Below, piece by piece: positions 1 to 6,352 of a stretch of DNA of 12,672 nt (position 1 is the first letter of the stretch; every line of letters starts with the position of its first letter). The position numbers and the translations under genes were made by a program. The notes beneath the pieces were generated by a model, which was not told where the DNA came from, did not search any database, and saw nothing but the letters and a program-made list of their open reading frames with translations. The DNA lies in the NCBI RefSeq assembly GCF_946479605.1, contig NZ_CAMLGT010000095.1, positions 1 to 12,672 of the forward strand, given 5' to 3'. The stretch is from an uncultured Lacibacter sp. Lineage in GTDB: Bacteria > Bacteroidota > Bacteroidia > Chitinophagales > Chitinophagaceae.

Positions 1-1
1 T

Positions 2-103
2 ACAGCCTATTGCCAGAAAGATGTGGTAGCCGTGGCCCAGATTTTTCTTCGTTTTCAACAATTACCTTTGTTGCCGCCTGAAAATATTTTTATTGCAAAA
101 TAG
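2..103 (+). CDS. 3'-5' exonuclease (DNA polymerase B-type exonuclease family), C-terminal fragment
   Basis: Only the last 33 codons lie in the window, read in frame from base 2 to the TAG at 101-103; the gene begins upstream. The fragment contains a YCQKDVVAVAQIFLRF segment. This resembles the last exonuclease motif (YxxxD, here Y-C-Q-K-D) of DnaQ/PolB-type 3'-5' exonucleases, in which the Tyr and Asp take part in metal-dependent hydrolysis. A free-standing exonuclease of this kind (predicted PolB-like, PF10108) is common in Bacteroidota, and a proofreading or repair role would fit the replication gene holA 69 bases downstream on the same strand. The family assignment rests on one motif in a short fragment, so other DnaQ-fold exonucleases remain possible. 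Confidence 0.6.
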   Translation, partial: TAYCQKDVVAVAQIFLRFQQLPLLPPENIFIAK

Positions 104-152
104 GGTTACTGAATACCTATTCACATTTTAATTAATTATTTGCATGCCGCAT

Positions 153-167
153 AGGTATGCCATACCT
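153..167. promoter_or_regulatory. 15-base palindrome next to the holA start (operator or leader hairpin?)
   Basis: AGGTATG (153-159) and CATACCT (161-167) form a perfect inverted repeat around a single central base, ending five bases before the holA ATG at 173. A third copy of the core, ATACCTAT at 113-120, is the exact reverse complement of ATAGGTAT at 151-158, so the upstream copy could alternatively pair with the left arm. This is seen directly. A repressor site, or a leader structure affecting translation of holA, is inference; chance in AT-rich spacer DNA is also possible. Confidence 0.35.
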
Positions 168-172
168 GAGTA

Positions 173-1168
173 ATGAGTGTAGATAAAATTCTCAACGACT
201 GGAAAAAGAAAAACTTTAAACCCGTTTATTGGTTTGAAGGGGAGGAGGATCTGTACATTGATCAACTGGTGAATGCTGCTGAACATACGATCCTCAGTGA
301 AGCAGAAGCCGGATTTAATCTTTCCGTTTTTTATGGAAAAGATGCCAGCTGGAGCGATGTGATAAATGCCTGTATGCGTTACCCCATGTTTTCAGAAAAA
401 CAGGTGGTGATTTTGAAAGAGGCCCAGCAGATGAAAGACCTGGATAAGTTTGAGCATTACATCAGCAATCCATTGTCTTCTACCATTTTTGTGGTGGCAC
501 ATAAAGAAAAGAAAGTAGATGGCCGTAGCAAACTGGCCAAACTGCTGAAAGAAAAAGGAGAAATGGTCAGTACAAAAAAGATGTACGACAACGAACTGCC
601 TGCATGGACACAGAGTTTCATTGAAAAGAAAGGTTATCAACCCACGCAAAAAGCCGTTCATCTGTTAGTGGATCATATTGGTAACGACCTCAGCCGCATT
701 GCCAACGAAATTGACAAAGTAATTCTCAACCTCGGCAGCCGCACCACAATCAATGAAGACGATATTGAAAACTTTGTCGGCATCAGTAAAGAATACAATG
801 TGTTTGAATTGCAGAACGCTGTTGGTAAAAAGAATTTAGCCAAAGCTCTGCAGATCGTTCAATATTTTGAAGGCAACCCCAAAGCTGCACCCATACAACT
901 TGTATTACCATCGCTGTACAGTTATTTCTCCAAAGTGTTTATGCTCTTTGGCGTAAAGGGCGATGATAAAGCCGTAGCTGCACAAACCGGTATCAACGCC
1001 TGGTTTTTGAAAGATTATAAAGCAACCGCCAACGCATATGGTTACGAAGGTGTACAATCGGCACTGTTGCTGATGCATCATTACAACTTACGCAGCGTAG
1101 GTGTGGGCGATGTGGGTACAGAAGATGGGTCCCTTTTGAAAGAAATGATCTATAAGATGATGATGTAA
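173..1168 (+). CDS. holA: DNA polymerase III, delta subunit
   Basis: This encodes the delta subunit of the clamp loader, the part of the DNA polymerase III holoenzyme that opens the beta sliding clamp so it can be loaded at primed sites. The 331 residues match the usual length of about 330-345. The N-terminal region has the typical phrase PVYWFEGEEDLYIDQLV (about residues 17-33), the degenerate AAA+ nucleotide-binding region of HolA. A middle stretch, LLVDHIGNDLSRIANEIDKV (about 164-183), is also characteristic of the family, and the C-terminal helical collar domain follows. No intact Walker A lysine motif is seen, as expected for delta, which does not hydrolyse ATP. The ATG at 173 is chosen because the homology begins within the first 20 residues. 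The gene follows a 3'-5' exonuclease on the same strand with a 69-base gap and may share its transcript. No terminator is visible after it. Confidence 0.93.
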   Translation: MSVDKILNDWKKKNFKPVYWFEGEEDLYIDQLVNAAEHTILSEAEAGFNLSVFYGKDASWSDVINACMRYPMFSEKQVVILKEAQQMKDLDKFEHYISNPLSSTIFVVAHKEKKVDGRSKLAKLLKEKGEMVSTKKMYDNELPAWTQSFIEKKGYQPTQKAVHLLVDHIGNDLSRIANEIDKVILNLGSRTTINEDDIENFVGISKEYNVFELQNAVGKKNLAKALQIVQYFEGNPKAAPIQLVLPSLYSYFSKVFMLFGVKGDDKAVAAQTGINAWFLKDYKATANAYGYEGVQSALLLMHHYNLRSVGVGDVGTEDGSLLKEMIYKMMM

Positions 1169-1205
1169 GGGAGAGGTGAGTGGTCATTAGTGAGTAGCTA
1201 GGTGG

Positions 1206-1219
1206 TGAGCGCAGTCGAA
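1206..1219 (+). repeat. Possible dispersed-repeat remnant (TGAGCGCAGTCGAA) in the holA-glmM spacer
   Basis: The 157-base gap between holA and the likely glmM start holds a G/T-rich, slightly repetitive stretch (GTGAG, GTGAG, GGTGAG between about 1175 and 1210) followed by TGAGCGCAGTCGAA. This resembles the short CTTCGACT-xx-GCTCAG type of intergenic repeat that I recall from many Bacteroidota and other bacterial genomes. Only one copy occurs in this window, so the repeat status is inference from memory. Confidence 0.3.
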
Positions 1220-1271
1220 ATGTTCGAAAATATAACAGCTTTAATAGTACGCATACGGTTGCACCAACAGG

Positions 1272-1300
1272 TTGCAATCAACCAACAACCATTACCTTCG
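1272..1300 (+). promoter_or_regulatory. Probable promoter of glmM (TTG - 18 bases - TACCTTCG)
   Basis: TTG at 1272-1274 and TACCTTCG at 1293-1300 are 18 bases apart and fit the Bacteroidota -33/-7 promoter pattern (TTTG ... TAnnTTTG) with one mismatch in the -7 element. The -7 element ends 25 bases before the preferred ATG at 1326. Its position also argues against starting translation at 1272, because that would put the promoter inside the coding region. Confidence 0.45.
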
Positions 1301-1325
1301 CAACGCAAAAAATCATAAATCAACT

Positions 1326-2696
1326 ATGGCTTTAATGAAATCGATCTCCGGCATTCGTGGTACCATTGGTGGAGCACCCGGTGATAATCTTACTCCTGTT
1401 GATATTGTAAAATTCACAGCTGCATACGCAACCATATTGGGCAAAGGCAAAAAAGTAATTGTAGGTCGTGATGGACGCATGAGTGGCGAAATGGTACGCA
1501 GCCTTGTAGTAAACACATTGCTGGGCATGGGCTTGCATGTAATTGATCTCGGCCTCAGCACAACACCCACCGTTGAAATGGCGGTGAAGTTTGAGGGAGC
1601 TGACGGAGGCATAATCCTAACGGCATCGCATAACCCAAAACAATGGAACGCATTAAAGCTGCTGAACGAAAAAGGTGAATTCATCAGTGCCGAACTGGGT
1701 CAACAAATGCTTGCCATTGCAGAAAAAGAAGCCTTTGATTTTGCAGGCGTAGATGAATTGGGTACTTATTCAGCTGATGACAGTTTACTGCAAACACATA
1801 TTGATGCGATACTTGTACATCCGCTTGTTGATCAAAAGATCATTGCTGAAAAGAACTTCAGTATAGTGATCGATGCCATTAACAGTTCAGGCGCAGTGGC
1901 AGTACCTGCTTTGCTGGAAGCCTTGGGTGTAAAAAACTATACGGTGCTGCATGCAGAAATGCATGGCAATTTTGCACACAACCCCGAACCACTGGCTGAG
2001 AATCTGGTTGACCTTTGTACGGAAGTGGTAAACAAAAAAGCAGACCTTGGTATTGCTGTTGATCCCGATGTTGACCGTTTATGTTTTGTAAGTGATGATG
2101 GCAGTTTGTTTGGCGAAGAGTATACATTGGTAGCCGTTGCTGATTATATCTTATCGAAACAAAAAGGAAATACCGTTTCCAATCTCTCATCAACCCGTGC
2201 ATTGAAAGATGTAACGGAAAAACATGGCGGCGAATATTTTGCCAGTGCAGTAGGAGAGGTGAATGTAGTAAAGATGATGAAAGACGTAAATGCAGTCATT
2301 GGTGGTGAAGGCAATGGTGGCATTATTGATCCGCAGTTACATTACGGAAGGGATGCATTGGTAGGTATTGCTTTGTTCTTAACACATCTTGCACAAACAG
2401 GAAAAACAACAGCCGAGCTTCGCAAAACATATCCTGATTATTTCATGAGCAAACAAAAGATCGATCTGCCAAAAGCAACCGATGTAAAAGCGTTGCTGGC
2501 GAAAGTGAAAGAACAATATGCGGCTCAACCGGTAAATACCGTTGATGGTGTAAAGATTGAGTTTGATAAAAGTTGGGTGCACCTTCGCAGCAGTAATACT
2601 GAACCCATCATCCGGGTTTATTCGGAAGCATCAACAGTTGAGAAAGCGGAGGCATTGGCAACTGAAGTGATGAATACAATTAAAAGTTTGATGTAA
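1326..2696 (+). CDS. glmM: Phosphoglucosamine mutase (alpha-D-phosphohexomutase family)
   Basis: The enzyme likely interconverts glucosamine-6-phosphate and glucosamine-1-phosphate in the cytoplasm, feeding UDP-GlcNAc for peptidoglycan and lipopolysaccharide. From the ATG at 1326 it has 456 residues. All four superfamily signatures are present: the phosphoserine loop TASHNP (S101), the metal-binding loop DPDVDR (D246, D248, D250), the sugar-specificity loop GGEGNGG (326-332) and the phosphate-binding loop RSSNTEP (421-427). An ATG lies 18 codons upstream in frame (1272), but those residues look unlike the family, whose homology begins at MALMKSISGIRGTIGG, and the promoter-like element overlaps that extension. 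The specificity loop reads GEGNGG, not the GExSGH of enterobacterial GlmM. It is therefore closer to the archaeal/Bacteroidota branch, where phosphomannomutase or phosphoglucomutase activity cannot be excluded from sequence alone. Confidence 0.87.
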   Translation: MALMKSISGIRGTIGGAPGDNLTPVDIVKFTAAYATILGKGKKVIVGRDGRMSGEMVRSLVVNTLLGMGLHVIDLGLSTTPTVEMAVKFEGADGGIILTASHNPKQWNALKLLNEKGEFISAELGQQMLAIAEKEAFDFAGVDELGTYSADDSLLQTHIDAILVHPLVDQKIIAEKNFSIVIDAINSSGAVAVPALLEALGVKNYTVLHAEMHGNFAHNPEPLAENLVDLCTEVVNKKADLGIAVDPDVDRLCFVSDDGSLFGEEYTLVAVADYILSKQKGNTVSNLSSTRALKDVTEKHGGEYFASAVGEVNVVKMMKDVNAVIGGEGNGGIIDPQLHYGRDALVGIALFLTHLAQTGKTTAELRKTYPDYFMSKQKIDLPKATDVKALLAKVKEQYAAQPVNTVDGVKIEFDKSWVHLRSSNTEPIIRVYSEASTVEKAEALATEVMNTIKSLM

Positions 2697-2727
2697 GCCG
2701 TTTAATTTTATTTTTTTACACAATTAT

Positions 2728-2769
2728 GAGACGGAGGTTTGCGCAGAGAGCTGCGCAAACCTCCGTCTC
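2728..2769. repeat. Perfect 19-bp inverted repeat with AGAG loop between glmM and the cysteine desulfurase
   Basis: GAGACGGAGGTTTGCGCAG (2728-2746) is the exact reverse complement of 2751-2769, with the four-base loop AGAG between. It starts 31 bases after the glmM stop. It would form a very stable RNA hairpin and could end glmM transcription. However, the downstream bases TTACTTCTC are a poor U tract, and the only strong T run (about 2708-2717) lies before the stem. The alternative is a palindromic dispersed intergenic element; the GAGACG/CGTCTC ends are reminiscent of such repeats. A copy search of the genome would separate these options. Confidence 0.7.
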
Positions 2770-2837
2770 TTACTTCTCAGCGTCAAAATATTTAAGCCAG
2801 CAAGTTTGCATTAGCTAATAATCGGTAGTAATCACCT

Positions 2838-2845
2838 TATCTTTG
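2838..2845 (+). promoter_or_regulatory. -7 promoter element (TATCTTTG) of the cysteine desulfurase gene
   Basis: TATCTTTG is an exact match to the Bacteroidota -7 consensus TAnnTTTG and ends 19 bases before the ATG at 2865. No well-spaced -33 TTTG is visible: the nearest, at 2805-2808, is about 29 bases upstream, which is too far. The promoter is therefore supported by the -7 element and its position only. Confidence 0.5.
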
Positions 2846-2864
2846 CAGCCACATTTTTCCCTGT

Positions 2865-3992
2865 ATGAACCGTATTTATTTCGACAACGCCGCCACAACA
2901 GCTATTGATCCGCAAGTTGTAGATGCCATGTTGCCTTTTCTCCAGAATGGATTTGGCAACCCATCTTCCATCTATTCGTTTGGCAGGGAAACGAGATTAG
3001 CCATTGAAAATTCCCGTAAAACAGTTGCTAAGATCCTCAATGCACATCCTGCGGAAATTTTCTTTACCAGCGGTGGTACCGAAAGTTCAAATACAGCTAT
3101 TACAGCATCCGTTCGTGATCTGGGTTGCACCCACATCATTACTTCTAAAATTGAGCACCACGCCACTTTACATACCGTTGAATATCTTGATAACCGTGAC
3201 GAAGCAAAAGTGAGTTATGTAAACGTGTTACCAAATGGCCATATCGATCTTGAACACCTTGAACAACTGCTGGCTTCAACAGAACAAAAAACATTGGTAA
3301 CATTGATGCATGCCAATAACGAGATCGGCAACATTACTGATCTGTTTGCGGTGGGCAATCTTTGTAAAATGTACAGTGCCATTTTCCATAGCGATACGGT
3401 GCAAACCATTGGTCACTTCAATTTTGATCTGCGTAATACACCGGTACATTTCATCAGCGGCTCGGCACACAAATTCCATGGGCCAAAAGGTGCAGGTTTG
3501 TTATACATCAATGAGAATGTACACATCAAACCTTACATACATGGTGGCGGACAGGAACGCAACATGCGTGCAGGCACCGAAAACGTGTACGGCATCGTTG
3601 GCTTTGCCAAAGCATTGCAGATAGCTACTGATAAACTGGAAGAAGAAAGTGCATATATCCAAAGCATTAAATATTACATGATCGAGCAATTGAAGAAACA
3701 CATCAAAGGAGTAAGCTTCAATGGCGATCCGATGGGCCGCAGCAATTACACGGTGCTCAATGCAAGTTTCCCTAAATCGGAAAAATCAGAAATGCTGCTG
3801 ATGAATCTTGATATGGATGGCATTTGTGCGTCGGGTGGAAGTGCCTGCACAAGCGGGGCACAACAGGGCTCACATGTAATCCGTGCCATCAACAGCAACC
3901 CCAATCAAATTCCTGTTCGTTTCTCGTTCAGCAAATACAATACAAAAGAAGAAGTGGATATTGTTGTTGAAAAGCTGAAAACGCTGATCTGA
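2865..3992 (+). CDS. Cysteine desulfurase (NifS/IscS family, PLP-dependent)
   Basis: The enzyme removes sulfur from L-cysteine, giving alanine and an enzyme-bound persulfide that is passed on for Fe-S cluster assembly or tRNA thiolation. At 375 residues it is typical of the NifS/IscS class V aminotransferase fold. It begins with YFDNAATT. The ring-stacking histidine is in SKIEHHA (H98), the PLP-nitrogen aspartate in HSDTVQ (D177), and the Schiff-base lysine in SGSAHKFHGPKG (K203). The catalytic cysteine is in GGSACTSG (C328). SACTSG on an extended loop is the group I (IscS/NifS) arrangement, unlike the shorter SufS loop. No iscU, iscA or suf genes are adjacent, so the acceptor is unknown. The gene has its own -7 element and stands alone. 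Its stop lies five bases from the stop of the convergent cupredoxin gene. Confidence 0.9.
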   Translation: MNRIYFDNAATTAIDPQVVDAMLPFLQNGFGNPSSIYSFGRETRLAIENSRKTVAKILNAHPAEIFFTSGGTESSNTAITASVRDLGCTHIITSKIEHHATLHTVEYLDNRDEAKVSYVNVLPNGHIDLEHLEQLLASTEQKTLVTLMHANNEIGNITDLFAVGNLCKMYSAIFHSDTVQTIGHFNFDLRNTPVHFISGSAHKFHGPKGAGLLYINENVHIKPYIHGGGQERNMRAGTENVYGIVGFAKALQIATDKLEEESAYIQSIKYYMIEQLKKHIKGVSFNGDPMGRSNYTVLNASFPKSEKSEMLLMNLDMDGICASGGSACTSGAQQGSHVIRAINSNPNQIPVRFSFSKYNTKEEVDIVVEKLKTLI

Positions 3993-3997
3993 TTTTT

Positions 3998-4621
3998 TTA
4001 CTGGATAACGATCTGTTTTTGCAGGCGCTCTTTTCCGCTGCGCATCTGTACAATGTAATTTCCCTTTGCAAGTGTGTTTAACGGGAATGAAATATTCTGT
4101 TCACCTGCTTTCATTTGCTGATCAATGAACGTACGCATAGTGCGGCCCTGCATATCGTACACCTGTATGCTCACACGCTCTGCTTTCTTCAGAGAAATAT
4201 TGATCCATGCATCAGTGCTTACAGGATTGGGATAAACAGTGAAATTAAAATCACGCACATTATTTTCTTCAATTCCTGAAATCACATTAACAATGATCTG
4301 GCCCTTCATGCCCGAACTTAAATGTGAACTGCAGCCGTAGTATATAGTTGTGCCAGCCATTGCACTTGTAATGGTAAGTGTATAATTTGAACTGGAAGAA
4401 AATCCTCCGCTTAGGAGCGTTGCTTCATTGGCATTCCAGCTGGCAAGGCTCACCTGTATAAGCGGATGTTCAGCACTGGCCTGGATAATAACTTCATCGC
4501 CCACATTTACCGTAAGTGTTGACGGCGAATAAGAAAAACCACTGATGTTAACATTAAACTGCGCCGCTTTTGCTGAGGAAAATAAACCATACATGATGAA
4601 AAGAATAAATAACTGTTTCAT
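3998..4621 (-). CDS. Secreted plastocyanin-like (cupredoxin) protein with T9SS C-terminal sorting domain
   Basis: The 207-residue protein has a Sec signal peptide (residues 1 to about 19, ending SSAKA), a cupredoxin-like domain (about 21-115) and a type IX secretion sorting domain (about 128-207). The last begins VYPNPV (129-134) and ends KGNYIVQMRSG...KQIVIQ, typical of the type A family. In the first domain, C97-x2-H100-x4-M105 reproduces the plastocyanin/pseudoazurin ligand spacing, and H52 in the AEHPLIQVS segment is a good fourth ligand, so type 1 copper binding is likely. Sequence supports export across both membranes by T9SS, then release or attachment to the surface. The role is inferred: electron transfer, copper binding, or only a structural fold. 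It stands alone, with no terminal oxidase or nitrite reductase beside it. It is divergent from the GH13 gene and convergent with the cysteine desulfurase. Confidence 0.82.
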   Translation of the reverse strand: MKQLFILFIMYGLFSSAKAAQFNVNISGFSYSPSTLTVNVGDEVIIQASAEHPLIQVSLASWNANEATLLSGGFSSSSNYTLTITSAMAGTTIYYGCSSHLSSGMKGQIIVNVISGIEENNVRDFNFTVYPNPVSTDAWINISLKKAERVSIQVYDMQGRTMRTFIDQQMKAGEQNISFPLNTLAKGNYIVQMRSGKERLQKQIVIQ

Positions 4622-4739
4622 AACCGAAGGTTTCGTTTATTAATGCGAGAACTTATTTTCAGAAGAAACGGATAAGAAGAGCCGACAGTTGCCATAGCAT
4701 AAACAAAAATGTTTAAATTTCCCCTCTAAAAAATTGATT

Positions 4740-6098
4740 ATGATCCTGCGTAAACTATTGCTTGCCGTTCCGGCAATACTGCTGTTTGCAAACTCCTGTA
4801 CGAACAAAGAAGAAAGAAAAACCGTGCCAGTTGCGGCGTCCGGCATTCCGGCATACGTTTTACAGTCGAATATTTATGAGGTGAATGTGCGGCAATACAC
4901 ACCTGAGGGAACATTTAAAGCATTTGAAGCCCATCTTCCCCGGTTAAAAGAAATGGGAGCGGAGATCCTTTGGTTCATGCCCATTACACCCATCAGCCAG
5001 GCAGACCGTAAAGGTGTGCTGGGAAGTTATTATGCCGTAGCAGATTATACCGCTGTAAATCCCGAGTTTGGTACAATGGATGATTGGAAAAACCTGGTGA
5101 ACAAAGCCCATGAACTTGGCTTTAAAGTCATTACCGATTGGGTAGCCAACCATACCGGTGCCGATAACCGCTGGATGAAAAGCAATCCTGATTTTTTTGT
5201 AAAAAAGGATGATGGCACATTGGCCTTTGCATTCGACTGGAGTGATACACGTGACTTGAATTACTGGAACCCGGTATTACACGACAGCATGATCAATGCT
5301 ATGAAATTCTGGTTAACAGAAACCAAGATCGATGGGTTCCGTTGCGATGTGGCAGCAGAAGTGCCACGCAGCTTTTGGCAGAAATGCATCACCGAACTAA
5401 AAACGGTGAAGCCCGATATTTTTATGCTGGCCGAAGGAGATATAGCCTGGCTGCATGATGCAGGTTTTCATGCAAGCTATGGTTGGGATGGTTTTGCGAA
5501 AATGAAAAAAGTAGCAAAAGGTGAAGCGAGTGCGAAAGTACTTGATACTGTGCTGCGCCATTTGGATGAAACATATAACCCCAACTATATCAAAATGTAT
5601 TTCACCAGTAACCACGATGAGAACAGTTGGAACAAGGCCGACTATGAAACCATGCCCGGCGAAATTCATGCACCGTTTGCTGTATTATCACAAACATGGA
5701 AAAATACATTACCACTTATTTACAGCGGACAGGAAGAACCTTTCCTTGATTCGGTTTCATTTTTCTACAAAGACACAATTGCCTTTGGCAAATACCAGCG
5801 TGCAGCCTTTTACAAAACCTTACTTGGTTTAAGAAAGAGCACACCTGCATTAGCTGTTGATGCTGCTTATACAAAACTCACTTCTTCCAATGATGATGCT
5901 GTGTTTGCTTACACAAGAGAAAAGGATGGAAAGAAAGTTTTGGTCATTTTAAATCTTTCAAATAAACCACAAACAACAAAACTGAACGGAGCTATTGCAG
6001 GCGAAACACAAAATGTATTTGCAAACCAGCATGAACATTTAACCGACGGGCAGGATTTTTCGTTGGCTCCATGGGGTTATTTAGTGTACACTTATTAA
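4740..6098 (+). CDS. GH13 alpha-amylase-family glycoside hydrolase, lipoprotein
   Basis: The 452-residue protein likely hydrolyses or transfers alpha-linked glucans at the cell envelope. A hydrophobic leader ends in LLFANSC, giving a lipid-attachment cysteine at residue 20. TNKEER follows, a K-E-E pattern like the export signal reported for surface lipoproteins in Bacteroidota. The GH13 regions are in order: DWVANH (D133-H138), GFRCDVAAE with nucleophile D203 and R201, LAEGD with acid/base E232, and TSNHDENSW with H292-D293. A small beta-rich C-terminal domain follows from about residue 375. The ATG at 4740 is preferred to a TTG two codons upstream. No susC/susD pair or second glycosidase is nearby, so the substrate is open. 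The short spacing to the next small gene suggests they share a transcript. Confidence 0.88.
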   Translation: MILRKLLLAVPAILLFANSCTNKEERKTVPVAASGIPAYVLQSNIYEVNVRQYTPEGTFKAFEAHLPRLKEMGAEILWFMPITPISQADRKGVLGSYYAVADYTAVNPEFGTMDDWKNLVNKAHELGFKVITDWVANHTGADNRWMKSNPDFFVKKDDGTLAFAFDWSDTRDLNYWNPVLHDSMINAMKFWLTETKIDGFRCDVAAEVPRSFWQKCITELKTVKPDIFMLAEGDIAWLHDAGFHASYGWDGFAKMKKVAKGEASAKVLDTVLRHLDETYNPNYIKMYFTSNHDENSWNKADYETMPGEIHAPFAVLSQTWKNTLPLIYSGQEEPFLDSVSFFYKDTIAFGKYQRAAFYKTLLGLRKSTPALAVDAAYTKLTSSNDDAVFAYTREKDGKKVLVILNLSNKPQTTKLNGAIAGETQNVFANQHEHLTDGQDFSLAPWGYLVYTY

Positions 6099-6103
6099 TT
6101 AAA

Positions 6104-6295
6104 ATGACAGGAGATAAACATATTGCTTTTCTTATTCCAATGCTCATTGGAGGATTTGTATTCTGGACGCTTGCTGGATTCCATGGCAAGTACAACGAGC
6201 AATTGATTGATGAAAAGAAAAACAGAAATTTCTGGACTGGTTATATTCTTTCAATGGTATTGATCATTTTCATATCATACCGTATTTTCTTTTAA
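6104..6295 (+). CDS. Small two-helix membrane protein, unknown function
   Basis: This 63-residue protein starts five bases after the GH13 stop and ends just before a terminator, so it is probably co-transcribed and perhaps translationally coupled. It has two hydrophobic segments, about residues 8-27 (IAFLIPMLIGGFVFWTLAGF) and 45-63 (TGYILSMVLIIFISYRIFF). They are joined by a charged loop (HGKYNEQLIDEKKNRNFW) of about 17 residues, giving a helical-hairpin inner-membrane topology. A longer in-frame extension to 6071 would overlap the GH13 gene and adds nothing membrane-like. I do not recognise a family. The coding call rests on the tight spacing, the coherent two-helix pattern and the terminator immediately after the stop. 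Confidence 0.65.
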   Translation: MTGDKHIAFLIPMLIGGFVFWTLAGFHGKYNEQLIDEKKNRNFWTGYILSMVLIIFISYRIFF

Positions 6296-6297
6296 AC

Positions 6298-6329
6298 AAA
6301 GAGGGAATACAGAATTGTATTCCCTCTTT
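6298..6329. terminator. Bidirectional intrinsic terminator between the small membrane gene and kynA
   Basis: AAAGAGGGAATACA (6298-6311) pairs perfectly with TGTATTCCCTCTTT (6316-6329) around a GAAT loop. On the plus strand the stem continues into TTTTACTTTTTCT. On the minus strand it continues into TTTGTTT. It lies between converging genes, two bases after the small-gene stop and 23 bases beyond the kynA stop, so it can serve both. Confidence 0.88.
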
Positions 6330-6352
6330 TACTTTTTCTACTCCTTAATCTC

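Noticed and set aside
993..1277. Minus-strand open frame of 94 codons across the end of holA and the following spacer
   Set aside because: The translation is low-quality with many Ser, Leu and Arg, mostly overlaps holA, and has no recognisable motif.
1272..1325. Upstream in-frame ATG that would extend the glmM product by 18 residues
   Set aside because: The extra residues do not resemble the family's N-terminus, homology starts at the ATG at 1326, and a promoter-like element lies within the extension.
2728..2769. CRISPR repeat or attachment site
   Set aside because: There is only one copy in the window, no regular spacing, and no cas or integrase gene.
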